Shown piece by piece: positions 56,875-64,000 of a stretch of DNA of 64,000 nucleotides (position 1 is its first letter; the number at the start of each line of letters is the position of its first letter). The stretch is from Algoriphagus marinus (lineage in GTDB: Bacteria > Bacteroidota > Bacteroidia > Cytophagales > Cyclobacteriaceae): the NCBI RefSeq assembly GCF_001936475.1, contig NZ_MSPQ01000008.1, forward strand, positions 186,001 to 250,000. The letters run 5' to 3'. The position numbers were made by a program, and so were the translations under genes. The notes beneath the pieces are model-generated. The model ran no database searches, was not told the origin of the DNA, and saw only the letters and a program-made list of their open reading frames with translations.

Positions 56875-57552
56875 ATGTCAAATAAAAGTAGTGTTTTTGA
56901 TATGATCGGACCGGTAATGATTGGGCCATCCTCCTCACATACCGCAGGTGTAGTCCGAATCGCGAGGGCAGCAATCCGAATTTTAGGTGGGGTTCCAGAT
57001 GAGGCATCAATCACATTTTATAACTCTTTTGCCAGAACCTATGAAGGGCATGGAAGTGATCGTGCCATTATAGGAGGATTAATGGATTTTAGAACAGACG
57101 ATGCTCGAATAAAGGATGCATTAGAAATCGCTAAGGAAAGAGGTTTAATCTACAAGTTTAAATCTATTGGAAACTCTTCTGTTCATCATCCAAACACCAT
57201 TAAACTCAATCTTAAAAAGGGGGATCGAATCATTGAGGTTGTAGGGGAAAGCTTAGGTGGCGGAGTGATAAACATTGCAGAAGTAGATGGATTTGTTGCT
57301 AATTTTTCAGCACAAAACCATAGTTTAATTATCAAAGCATCTGATGTTGCTGGCGCAATTGCGTTTATTTCAAGTATAATTGCACAAGAAAAAGCAAATA
57401 TTGCAACCATGTCCGTTTCGAGAAAAGGCAAGAATAATTTAGCTTGCCATGTAATTGAAATGGATTCTGGTATTCAAAAAATAACTCTTGAATACCTGAG
57501 ATCGATTCCTTGGATCAAAGAATTAATTTACATACCAGATATAGACCTTTAA
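56875..57552 (+). CDS. sdaAB: L-serine dehydratase, iron-sulfur type, beta subunit
   Basis: 225 residues. The N-terminal half (SSVFDMIGPVMIGPSSSHTAG) carries the SDH beta signature, and the C-terminal half is an ACT-like domain (VDGFVANFSAQNHSLIIKASDVAGA). The alpha subunit with the [4Fe-4S] cysteines must be encoded elsewhere. Together they deaminate L-serine to pyruvate and ammonia. The tolC gene follows after 8 nt. Confidence 0.93.
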   Translation: MSNKSSVFDMIGPVMIGPSSSHTAGVVRIARAAIRILGGVPDEASITFYNSFARTYEGHGSDRAIIGGLMDFRTDDARIKDALEIAKERGLIYKFKSIGNSSVHHPNTIKLNLKKGDRIIEVVGESLGGGVINIAEVDGFVANFSAQNHSLIIKASDVAGAIAFISSIIAQEKANIATMSVSRKGKNNLACHVIEMDSGIQKITLEYLRSIPWIKELIYIPDIDL

Positions 57553-57560
57553 TTCCACAC

Positions 57561-58904
57561 ATGAAAAAGTACATTTGGAGTCTTTTTTTAGCTTCAGGTT
57601 TTATTTTCCAAGTTCAAGCGCAGGATATTCCGGCAGGTCCTTATGATCTGCAGACAGCGGTTGATATAGCTTTGGAAAATAACCTTACACTAAAACGAAG
57701 CGAACTAAACCAACTTAGTAACGAAGCAACAGTAATGCAAAATAAGGGGGCGAGATACCCTACTTTCTCTACTGGAGCTAGTACAGGATACCGATGGGGT
57801 AGATCCATTAACCCAGTAACTAACCTATTTGAAACAGCAAGAATCGGGAATATTAATCTTTCTGCTAATTCTAATGTCACATTGTTTGCTGGAAGTCGGG
57901 TGACAAATACTTTAAACCAGAGTCAGACCAATTTGGAAGCTGGGCTTTACAATATAGAGGCTACAAAAAATAATATTACACTTAATATTATTAATCTTTT
58001 CGTGAATGTAGTTTTCAACCGAGAGCAAGTGAATATTGCAGAAAGTCAACTTGCAACCTCGAAAGAGCAATTAGATCGAACCAAAAAATTGGTTGAGGCA
58101 GGTTCACTACCACTTTCTGATCAATTAGACTTGCAATCTCAAAATGCAACGAATGAATTAGAGGTGATCAACGCAAGAAATAACCTTAGAATATCCAAAC
58201 TTAATTTGGCTCAAGCGATGCAAATCCCATTTACCGAGGATTTCCAAGTGATTGAGCCCGAATTTGTGATCAATGAAAATCTCATGGCTACAGAAACTCC
58301 TGAAATAATTTACAACACAGCTGTAGAAATTATGCCGGAAATTAAATTAGCCCAATCCAATGTCGAAAGTGCAGAATATGGGGTTAAAGTTGCAAAAGGA
58401 GCCTTTCTCCCAACACTTGGTTTAGGGGCAAATTTATTTTCCAATTATGTAGACCAAGCTTTTGGAACGGAGCGTCCAACTTTTGGTCAACAAATTGAAA
58501 ACAACTTGTCACAATCCGTGAATTTAAATTTAAGTATTCCGATTTTTTCTCAGCTCAACAACAAAGCAAATGTTCAACGTGCTAGAGTTCAGAAACAAAT
58601 CAGTGAAGTAGCCGAAATCGAAGCGAAAAACACCTTGAGACAAGATATTGAAACTGCCTATAACAGTGCTCTTTCTGCTGAACAATCCTACGAAGCAAAT
58701 TTGATTCGATTAGAAGCAGTTCAGGAGTCTTTCCGGATCGCTCAGCAACGATTAGATGCTGGAGCCATTAATTCAGTTGATTTTCAAGTTGCTCAAAACA
58801 ACCTCTTCAACACTCAGGCAGATTTGTTAAATGCAAAATACACTTACATCTTTAGAGTCAAAGTGCTCGATTTCTACCTAGGTAATCCCATTAATCTTAA
58901 CTAA
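57561..58904 (+). CDS. TolC-family outer-membrane efflux protein
   Basis: 447 residues from the ATG at 57561: a signal peptide ending FQVQAQ, then the two pseudo-repeats of long alpha-hairpins (QTAVDIALENNLTLKRSEL; NVESAEYGVKVAKGAFLPTL) that form the trimeric tunnel. Upstream in-frame codons belong to sdaAB. It pairs with the HlyD-type adaptor three bases downstream. No inner-membrane pump gene is adjacent. Confidence 0.93.
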   Translation: MKKYIWSLFLASGFIFQVQAQDIPAGPYDLQTAVDIALENNLTLKRSELNQLSNEATVMQNKGARYPTFSTGASTGYRWGRSINPVTNLFETARIGNINLSANSNVTLFAGSRVTNTLNQSQTNLEAGLYNIEATKNNITLNIINLFVNVVFNREQVNIAESQLATSKEQLDRTKKLVEAGSLPLSDQLDLQSQNATNELEVINARNNLRISKLNLAQAMQIPFTEDFQVIEPEFVINENLMATETPEIIYNTAVEIMPEIKLAQSNVESAEYGVKVAKGAFLPTLGLGANLFSNYVDQAFGTERPTFGQQIENNLSQSVNLNLSIPIFSQLNNKANVQRARVQKQISEVAEIEAKNTLRQDIETAYNSALSAEQSYEANLIRLEAVQESFRIAQQRLDAGAINSVDFQVAQNNLFNTQADLLNAKYTYIFRVKVLDFYLGNPINLN

Positions 58905-58907
58905 ACC

Positions 58908-60224
58908 ATGGCAAACAAAAAATCAAATAAACTATTGTATTACTTATTTGGTGCAATAGTAGTTCTTATAATTTTCGCAGTAATCGCCAGAAAAGCCGGA
59001 TGGGTAGGTGGAGTAAAGGAGCTAGAAGTAGAAGTATCAAAGGCTGCAAAAACAAAAATTGTTGAAAAAGTGAGTGCTTCCGGTGAGATTCAGCCTGAGG
59101 TAGAAGTAAAACTAAGCCCGGATGTGGCTGGTGAAATCATCGAATTGAACATCGAGGAAGGTGACTCTGTAGAAGTGGGTAAACTGCTTGTTAAAATCCG
59201 TCCTGACAACTTCATTTCTGCACTGGATAGAACGAAAGCAAACTTAAATCAACAGCTTGCAAATCTAGCGCAAGCCAAAGCATCGCTGCAACGATCAGAA
59301 GCTCAATTCACTCAAGCAGAATTGAATTTTGAAAGACAGAAAAAACTATATGAGCAAAAAGTAATTTCTGATGCGGATTACGAAACAGCGCAGGCAAATT
59401 ATATATCTGCCCAGAAAGATTTGGAAGCTGCTAAGCAAAATGTAGTCGCTTCAGAATTTATCATTAAAAGTTCACAGGCAACAGTTAACGAGGCAGCTGA
59501 AAACCTTAGGTTAACCAATGTGTATTCTCCAGTTAGTGGAATTGTATCAAATCTATTGGTTGAGCAAGGGGAAAGAGTAGTGGGTACACAGCAAATGGCT
59601 GGTACTGAAATGCTGACTATTGCCGACTTATCAAAAATGGAAGTGAGAGTAGATGTCAATGAAAATGACATTGTAAGGTTAAGCCTTGGTGACACCACTG
59701 TCATTGATGTGGACGCCTATGCTTACACAGGTAAAAAATTCATGGGGATTGTCACTTCTATTGCAAATACTGCAAACGCAAAATCATCGCCTGATGCAGT
59801 GACAGAGTTTAAGGTTAAAATCAGGATTTTAAATAGTTCTTATCAAGATTTGGTACAAGAAGGAAAGAAATACCCTTTCAGACCAGGAATGACCGCATCT
59901 GTAGAAATTCTGACTACCTCAAAAAACAATGCGTTAGCTGTTCCGCTTTCTGCAGTTACCACTCGTGACAACCAATTAGACACTTTAGCTGGTGGAACGA
60001 CCAAGTCAAAAGAATTGGTATTTATCAACGATGGAGGTGTTGCAAAATTGAGACAAATCAAAACTGGTATTTCTGATTTCCAAAATATCGAAGTCCTTGA
60101 CGGAATTAAAGAAGGAGAAGAAATAATCTCAGGGCCTTACTTTATTGTCAGCAAAGAACTAAAAGATGGTGACAAAGTGAAGGTTTCAGAAGGAAAAGCT
60201 AAAATTGAAGTAAAAGAAGATTAA
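58908..60224 (+). CDS. HlyD/MacA-type periplasmic efflux adaptor
   Basis: 438 residues: an N-terminal membrane anchor (YYLFGAIVVLIIFAVIA), a lipoyl-like half motif (VEVKLSPDVAGEIIELNIEEGDSV), a long coiled-coil hairpin (ALDRTKANLNQQLANLAQAKASL, key Leu/Ala heptads), then a second lipoyl half (NVYSPVSGIVSNLLVEQGERV) and beta-barrel domains. It bridges TolC to an ABC or RND pump that is not encoded here. Confidence 0.93.
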   Translation: MANKKSNKLLYYLFGAIVVLIIFAVIARKAGWVGGVKELEVEVSKAAKTKIVEKVSASGEIQPEVEVKLSPDVAGEIIELNIEEGDSVEVGKLLVKIRPDNFISALDRTKANLNQQLANLAQAKASLQRSEAQFTQAELNFERQKKLYEQKVISDADYETAQANYISAQKDLEAAKQNVVASEFIIKSSQATVNEAAENLRLTNVYSPVSGIVSNLLVEQGERVVGTQQMAGTEMLTIADLSKMEVRVDVNENDIVRLSLGDTTVIDVDAYAYTGKKFMGIVTSIANTANAKSSPDAVTEFKVKIRILNSSYQDLVQEGKKYPFRPGMTASVEILTTSKNNALAVPLSAVTTRDNQLDTLAGGTTKSKELVFINDGGVAKLRQIKTGISDFQNIEVLDGIKEGEEIISGPYFIVSKELKDGDKVKVSEGKAKIEVKED

Positions 60225-60240
60225 TTACTTCAAGAACCAA

Positions 60241-60274
60241 AAAAGCCTTCTCTGTACGTACAGAGAAGGCTTTT
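60241..60274. terminator. Bidirectional terminator between hlyD-type gene and maf
   Basis: A perfect palindrome: AAAAGCCTTCTCTGTAC and its exact complement half, followed by T-runs on both strands. It serves the convergent adaptor and maf genes; the maf stop codon lies within its T-run. Confidence 0.92.
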
Positions 60275-60276
60275 TT

Positions 60277-60855
60277 TTACCATTTTTTCAGTTGTTCATA
60301 GATAAGATGGAGGGGAAATCCCATCACATTAAAATAGGACCCTTCTATTTTTGTCACTCCCATAAAACCTATCCATTCTTGAATCCCATATGCACCAGCC
60401 TTATCGAAAGGTTTGTAAACTTTGATATAATGCCAAATCTCATCTTCTTCCAAAAACCGAAAAGTAACTAAGGTCTCATCCTCCATAGTAATCATTTTGG
60501 ATTTACTCCTCAGCGTCACAGCAGTCATTACTTTATGAGTCGCTCCTGAAAGACTTTTCAGCATATCAAATGCTTCTTGCTCCGTCTTTGGCTTACCTAA
60601 AACATGATTGTTTTCAAGAACAACTGTATCTGATGTAATCAAAATTTCATTATCACCCAACTGATCTCCAAAAGCATCTGATTTCAGCTTAGAGAGATAG
60701 GCTGCTACATATTCTGCCTTAAGGTCAGGCGGCACTATTTCATCCACTGGGCTAAGTCTGATTTCAAAATCGACTTCCAAGCCTCTCAACAATTCTTGTC
60801 GCCTTGGAGAATTGGAGGCTAATATGATTTTTTTATCCTTTAGGTTATTCAACAT
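60277..60855 (-). CDS. maf: Maf-family nucleotide pyrophosphatase
   Basis: 192 residues from the ATG at 60855. KKIILASNSPRRQELLRGL is the Maf motif with the catalytic Ser-Pro-Arg-Arg. SDTVVLENNHVLGKPKTEQEA holds the Asp and the GKP loop, and DKAGAYGIQEWIGF is the C-terminal signature. It hydrolyses dTTP/UTP or modified nucleotides. A longer frame from 60891 would run inside the upstream gene, so the shorter start is preferred (11-nt overlap). Confidence 0.93.
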   Translation of the reverse strand: MLNNLKDKKIILASNSPRRQELLRGLEVDFEIRLSPVDEIVPPDLKAEYVAAYLSKLKSDAFGDQLGDNEILITSDTVVLENNHVLGKPKTEQEAFDMLKSLSGATHKVMTAVTLRSKSKMITMEDETLVTFRFLEEDEIWHYIKVYKPFDKAGAYGIQEWIGFMGVTKIEGSYFNVMGFPLHLIYEQLKKW

Positions 60856-62143
60856 AAGCTTGATAATCAAAATGAAATTCAGATTGGTCAATACTGGCGA
60901 ATAATAAACCTCCCAGTGCTTTTGGATAGAAGTAGGTGGATTTTTGAGGCATCACAAAACCAGACTTACAGACCTCCAGAACCTGTGCAAGCTCAAGTTC
61001 TCTCGTGATTACAGCAAAGCTTGCATTTCCAGATTTAACCTCTTGAATACAGCGCGAAAAATTCCGTTCATATACCAATTGATCTGAATTTCTTTGCTGG
61101 TCTGAAGAAATTCCAAGAATACGTGTAAATACAAGTTCATGTAATACTTCCAAATCTAACTTCCGAATAGGGTCTGGTAAATGTTGATTAAAGGTTTGAT
61201 ATTTTTCTTTTGATAGCTGTAAAAGATAGCTCTCCTCTCCTATTACTAACCCAAAAGACCAAGGCTTGTGAAAGGCATACCCTCCTAGTTCTTCTGAATC
61301 TCCGAACTTTTTCACTTCAAACCATTCGCTGACTTTAGCCATAAATTCACCCTCAGTCATTTTAAGCCCATAAAATAATCGGTGCGTCGGAAGGATTTTT
61401 AAATGATTTCCAGCTGTATTGGTCAAATACATCATATGATAATCAAATCCCTTCCATTTCTCCTCGGACAAATTCCCTTGCTGCGATTTCCGATAAGCTA
61501 TTGCACCTTGTAATCGGTGATGCCCGTCTGCTAAAATGATTTTTTTATCCCTCAAAACCTTCAAAAACTTTGAAATAACCTTAGCATCATGAATTACTCC
61601 CAGTACTTCTCTCACACCTTGATAGTCTTCCAGTTCATAAAGAGGAGAAGCTATCGCGGCATCCATGTGAACCTCTAAACTCCCCTCCAAATCTTCATAT
61701 AATCCATGAGTAGGGCTAGCTTGAATTTGACTACTTTTTAGAAGTTCTATCCGGTCATTTACTGCAGAAACGATTGTATTTTCATGTCTCAAAATAACAT
61801 TTTCATCCCAGTCATAGGCCTTAATCTGACAGATAAATCCCTTTCTACAACGCTCCTCTTGTTCTCCTGGTAATCTAAAATATTGATAATAAACATAAAT
61901 TCCAGGAAGAAGGTCTTGTTTCAAAATCCCTTCTTTTTTCCATTTTTGAAGTGTCAATGCAGCTTCTTGAGCTGGATTTGCTCCTTTGGGAACTGATAGA
62001 TGAATACTATTTAGTGGGTTTTCATACAACAGTTTCCGCTGCTTGGCTGATACTACATCAAATAATGGAGCAGATAATTCTTCTATTCCAGAAGCTAATT
62101 CATCAGAATATCTCCAGGCTTTTATAGGTAAAATCTCCGCCAT
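60845..62143 (-). CDS. DUF1015 family protein
   Basis: 432 residues, soluble. The defining motif ILADGHHRLQGAIAY is near 206-220, and the N-terminal IKAWRYSDEL and the mid-region NTAGNHLKILPTHRLFYGL are family-typical. DUF1015 proteins are widespread in Bacteroidota, and their molecular function is not settled. It overlaps maf by 11 nt and follows the biotin carboxylase after one base. Confidence 0.88.
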   Translation of the reverse strand: MAEILPIKAWRYSDELASGIEELSAPLFDVVSAKQRKLLYENPLNSIHLSVPKGANPAQEAALTLQKWKKEGILKQDLLPGIYVYYQYFRLPGEQEERCRKGFICQIKAYDWDENVILRHENTIVSAVNDRIELLKSSQIQASPTHGLYEDLEGSLEVHMDAAIASPLYELEDYQGVREVLGVIHDAKVISKFLKVLRDKKIILADGHHRLQGAIAYRKSQQGNLSEEKWKGFDYHMMYLTNTAGNHLKILPTHRLFYGLKMTEGEFMAKVSEWFEVKKFGDSEELGGYAFHKPWSFGLVIGEESYLLQLSKEKYQTFNQHLPDPIRKLDLEVLHELVFTRILGISSDQQRNSDQLVYERNFSRCIQEVKSGNASFAVITRELELAQVLEVCKSGFVMPQKSTYFYPKALGGLLFASIDQSEFHFDYQAYVE

Positions 62144-62144
62144 C

Positions 62145-63641
62145 TTAATTTAATCTCTTTCTCCAAGCTGACTCATTAGTTCCTCCTTGGCTTGAGTTTG
62201 GAATTGAAATATTGGTCTCTTTTTGAAGAAACTCTACAGCCAAGGCCGCTAACAATTCAGATTCTTCCAAAGTCAAGTCAGAATCCAAAACTTCTGGGGT
62301 AAAATAATGCTCGACAAATTTCGTGTCGAAATTCCCACTTATAAATGCTTCATGGCTTAGGGCAAATCTGCAAAAACCAAGAGTTGTTTGAATACCACTT
62401 ATCTTATATTCATCAATCGCTCGAATCATCCGATCAATAGCAGAAGTTCTATCCTCAGCATGAGTGATTAATTTTGCAATCATAGGATCATAATAAATAG
62501 GTATTGCCATTCCTTGTTCAAAACCATCATCCACTCTTATCCCAGGTCCTTCAGGTCTTTGATAAGTATGTAAAGTCCCTATATCCGGAAGGAAGTTATT
62601 TCGTGGATCTTCTGCATAGACTCTTACTTCTATGGAGTGACCATGTATTTTAAGATCTTCTTGAGAAAAAGATAGCTGCCTACCCTCTGCAATATAAATC
62701 TGTTCACGAACCAGATCCTTTCCTGTGATCATTTCTGTCACCGGATGCTCCACCTGCAGTCTGGTATTCATTTCGAGGAAATAAAAATTCAATTGATCAT
62801 CCACAATAAATTCTACGGTACCTGCTCCATAATAGTCACAAGCTTTTGCAACTCCTACAGCGGCATCTCCCATAGCTTTTCGCATTTCCGGAGTAACTAC
62901 TGCTGATGGAGCTTCCTCAATTACTTTTTGATGTCTTCGCTGAATCGAGCATTCCCGTTCAAAAAGATAAACCACATTGCCTTTCTGATCACCTAAAATC
63001 TGAATCTCTATATGACGAGGTGAGGTAATGAATTTTTCGATAAAAACTGCTCCATCTCCAAATGCAGATTTAGCTTCACTGACCGCTCGCTGCATTTGTG
63101 ATTCAAATTCTTCTTCATTCTCCACAATCCGCATCCCCTTACCTCCTCCTCCGGCGCTGGCCTTAATCAGAATTGGATATCCGATTTCTGCTGCTCTTCT
63201 TTTTGCAACTGAAATATCAGAGATGGCCTCTTCGGTTCCAGGGACAAGTGGTATATCATAATGAGAAACTGCTTGTTTGGCAGCAAGTTTACTACCCATT
63301 ACTTCTATAGATTCAGGAGATGGACCAACAAAGATGATTCCTGCATCTTTCACTTTTCTGGCAAAATCAGCATTCTCAGAAAGAAATCCATATCCAGGGT
63401 GTATAGCATCGACATTTAACTCTTTCGATAGCGAAATTATTTTTTCTCCTAGCAAATAAGATTCCGATGATGGAGCTGGACCAAGACAAATCGCTTCATC
63501 TGCAAAATGAACATGAGGTGAATTACGGTCTGCTTCACTGTACACAGCTACAGTGCTGATTCCCATCTCTTTTGCAGTACGCATGATTCTTAGGCTTATT
63601 TCACCTCTATTAGCAACTAGAAGTTTTTTAATTTTTGACAT
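62145..63641 (-). CDS. accC: Biotin carboxylase subunit (acyl-CoA carboxylase)
   Basis: 498 residues, ATP-grasp fold: KLLVANRGEISLRIMRTAKEM at the N terminus, IKASAGGGGKGMRIV the ATP loop, RECSIQRRHQKVIEEAPS and FLEMNTRLQVEHPVTE the catalytic and metal region. It carboxylates biotin on a separate carrier protein for acetyl- or propionyl-CoA carboxylase. The C terminus is about 50 residues longer than E. coli AccC, as in many acyl-CoA carboxylase subunits. No biotin carrier or carboxyltransferase lies next to it. Confidence 0.93.
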   Translation of the reverse strand: MSKIKKLLVANRGEISLRIMRTAKEMGISTVAVYSEADRNSPHVHFADEAICLGPAPSSESYLLGEKIISLSKELNVDAIHPGYGFLSENADFARKVKDAGIIFVGPSPESIEVMGSKLAAKQAVSHYDIPLVPGTEEAISDISVAKRRAAEIGYPILIKASAGGGGKGMRIVENEEEFESQMQRAVSEAKSAFGDGAVFIEKFITSPRHIEIQILGDQKGNVVYLFERECSIQRRHQKVIEEAPSAVVTPEMRKAMGDAAVGVAKACDYYGAGTVEFIVDDQLNFYFLEMNTRLQVEHPVTEMITGKDLVREQIYIAEGRQLSFSQEDLKIHGHSIEVRVYAEDPRNNFLPDIGTLHTYQRPEGPGIRVDDGFEQGMAIPIYYDPMIAKLITHAEDRTSAIDRMIRAIDEYKISGIQTTLGFCRFALSHEAFISGNFDTKFVEHYFTPEVLDSDLTLEESELLAALAVEFLQKETNISIPNSSQGGTNESAWRKRLN

Positions 63642-63818
63642 ATCTATAATGTTTATTTGGGTATGCGGTAGGCAGAAAGCGAAATAAAGAAATAAATCTG
63701 AGCTTTATAAAGAATCCTTGAATCACCTACCGAATTTTGCTTGGGAGGCATTTAAGTTTTATTTTTGGCGTTTAATGGATTGAACATTAAAAAAACATAT
63801 CACTAAATAACAAAAGCT

Positions 63819-64000
63819 TTGGATCTATTTGCAAAATTAAAAACGAACATGGGACCCTTAGGCAAACACTCTGAGTTTGCAGATGGTTATTTCTCTTTCC
63901 CAAAATTAGAGGGAGAAATTGCTCCAAGAATGATTTTTCAAGGTAAAGAAGTTCTTACCTGGAGTTTGAATAATTATTTGGGTCTCGCCAATCACCCTGA
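63819..64000 (+). CDS. PLP-dependent aminotransferase/AOS-family enzyme (partial)
   Basis: Only the first 60 or so residues fall in the window, from a TTG at 63819: MDLFAKLKTNMGPLGKHSEF, then FPKLEGEIAPRM and VLTWSLNNYLGLANHP. The S-x-NYLGL motif is the N-terminal mark of the alpha-oxoamine synthase fold (serine palmitoyltransferase, KBL, BioF). The exact reaction cannot be set from this part. It is divergent from accC. Confidence 0.8.
   Translation, partial: MDLFAKLKTNMGPLGKHSEFADGYFSFPKLEGEIAPRMIFQGKEVLTWSLNNYLGLANHP

Overview
The window looks like chromosomal DNA of a Bacteroidota bacterium, most likely an Algoriphagus-like member of the Cyclobacteriaceae. This rests on protein style: SusC-like and other outer-membrane beta-barrels, many lipoproteins with an LxxC lipobox, a DUF6090 protein and a DPP4-like S9 peptidase. 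It also rests on AT-rich intergenic DNA and on the near absence of Shine-Dalgarno sites. No rRNA, tRNA, CRISPR array, phage module or complete insertion sequence was found.

Layout. 1-2100: a leftward cassette of an Xre/C-type regulator, a Vsr-type nicking endonuclease and a Dcm-like cytosine-5 methyltransferase, with an inverted-repeat operator just upstream. 2100-14900: an accessory region with two unknown ORFs, a STAS-like protein, a secreted sulfatase, a secreted alpha/beta hydrolase, a TIR-membrane-WD40 protein, a subtilase lipoprotein and a lectin-like lipoprotein. It is interleaved with three blocks of modular palindromic repeats and a decayed copy of the STAS-like gene. 14900-28800: ordinary genes, including a fatty-acid desaturase, small stress-type proteins, hydrolases, a TonB-receptor-like barrel, Dps, an aldo/keto reductase and an S9 peptidase. 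A relic of an M1 peptidase is also there.

29181-35784 is a complete N-ATPase operon (atpDCQRBEFAG), the laterally spread alternate F1Fo-ATPase. Its c subunit carries a Na+-type ligand set. 37470-44977 runs leftward as dabA-dabB-SulP permease-porin, a probable inorganic-carbon (bicarbonate/CO2) uptake operon, preceded by a small unknown membrane or secreted protein.

46000-50000 holds a DJ-1/PfpI protein with a monooxygenase-fold partner, tandem outer-membrane paralogues, a lipoprotein and a hydrolase. 49889-56330 is a xylose utilisation operon (Na+/sugar symporter, xylB, xylA), followed by an SGNH esterase. A LacI-type palindrome lies upstream. 56875-64000 has the serine dehydratase beta subunit, a TolC and HlyD pair without a pump gene, Maf, a DUF1015 protein, a biotin carboxylase, and the start of a PLP-dependent AOS-family enzyme cut by the window edge.

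The most notable system is the close pairing of a Na+-type N-ATPase with a DabAB/SulP inorganic-carbon uptake locus. The most notable DNA structure is the ordered mosaic of palindromic repeat modules around the TIR and subtilase genes.
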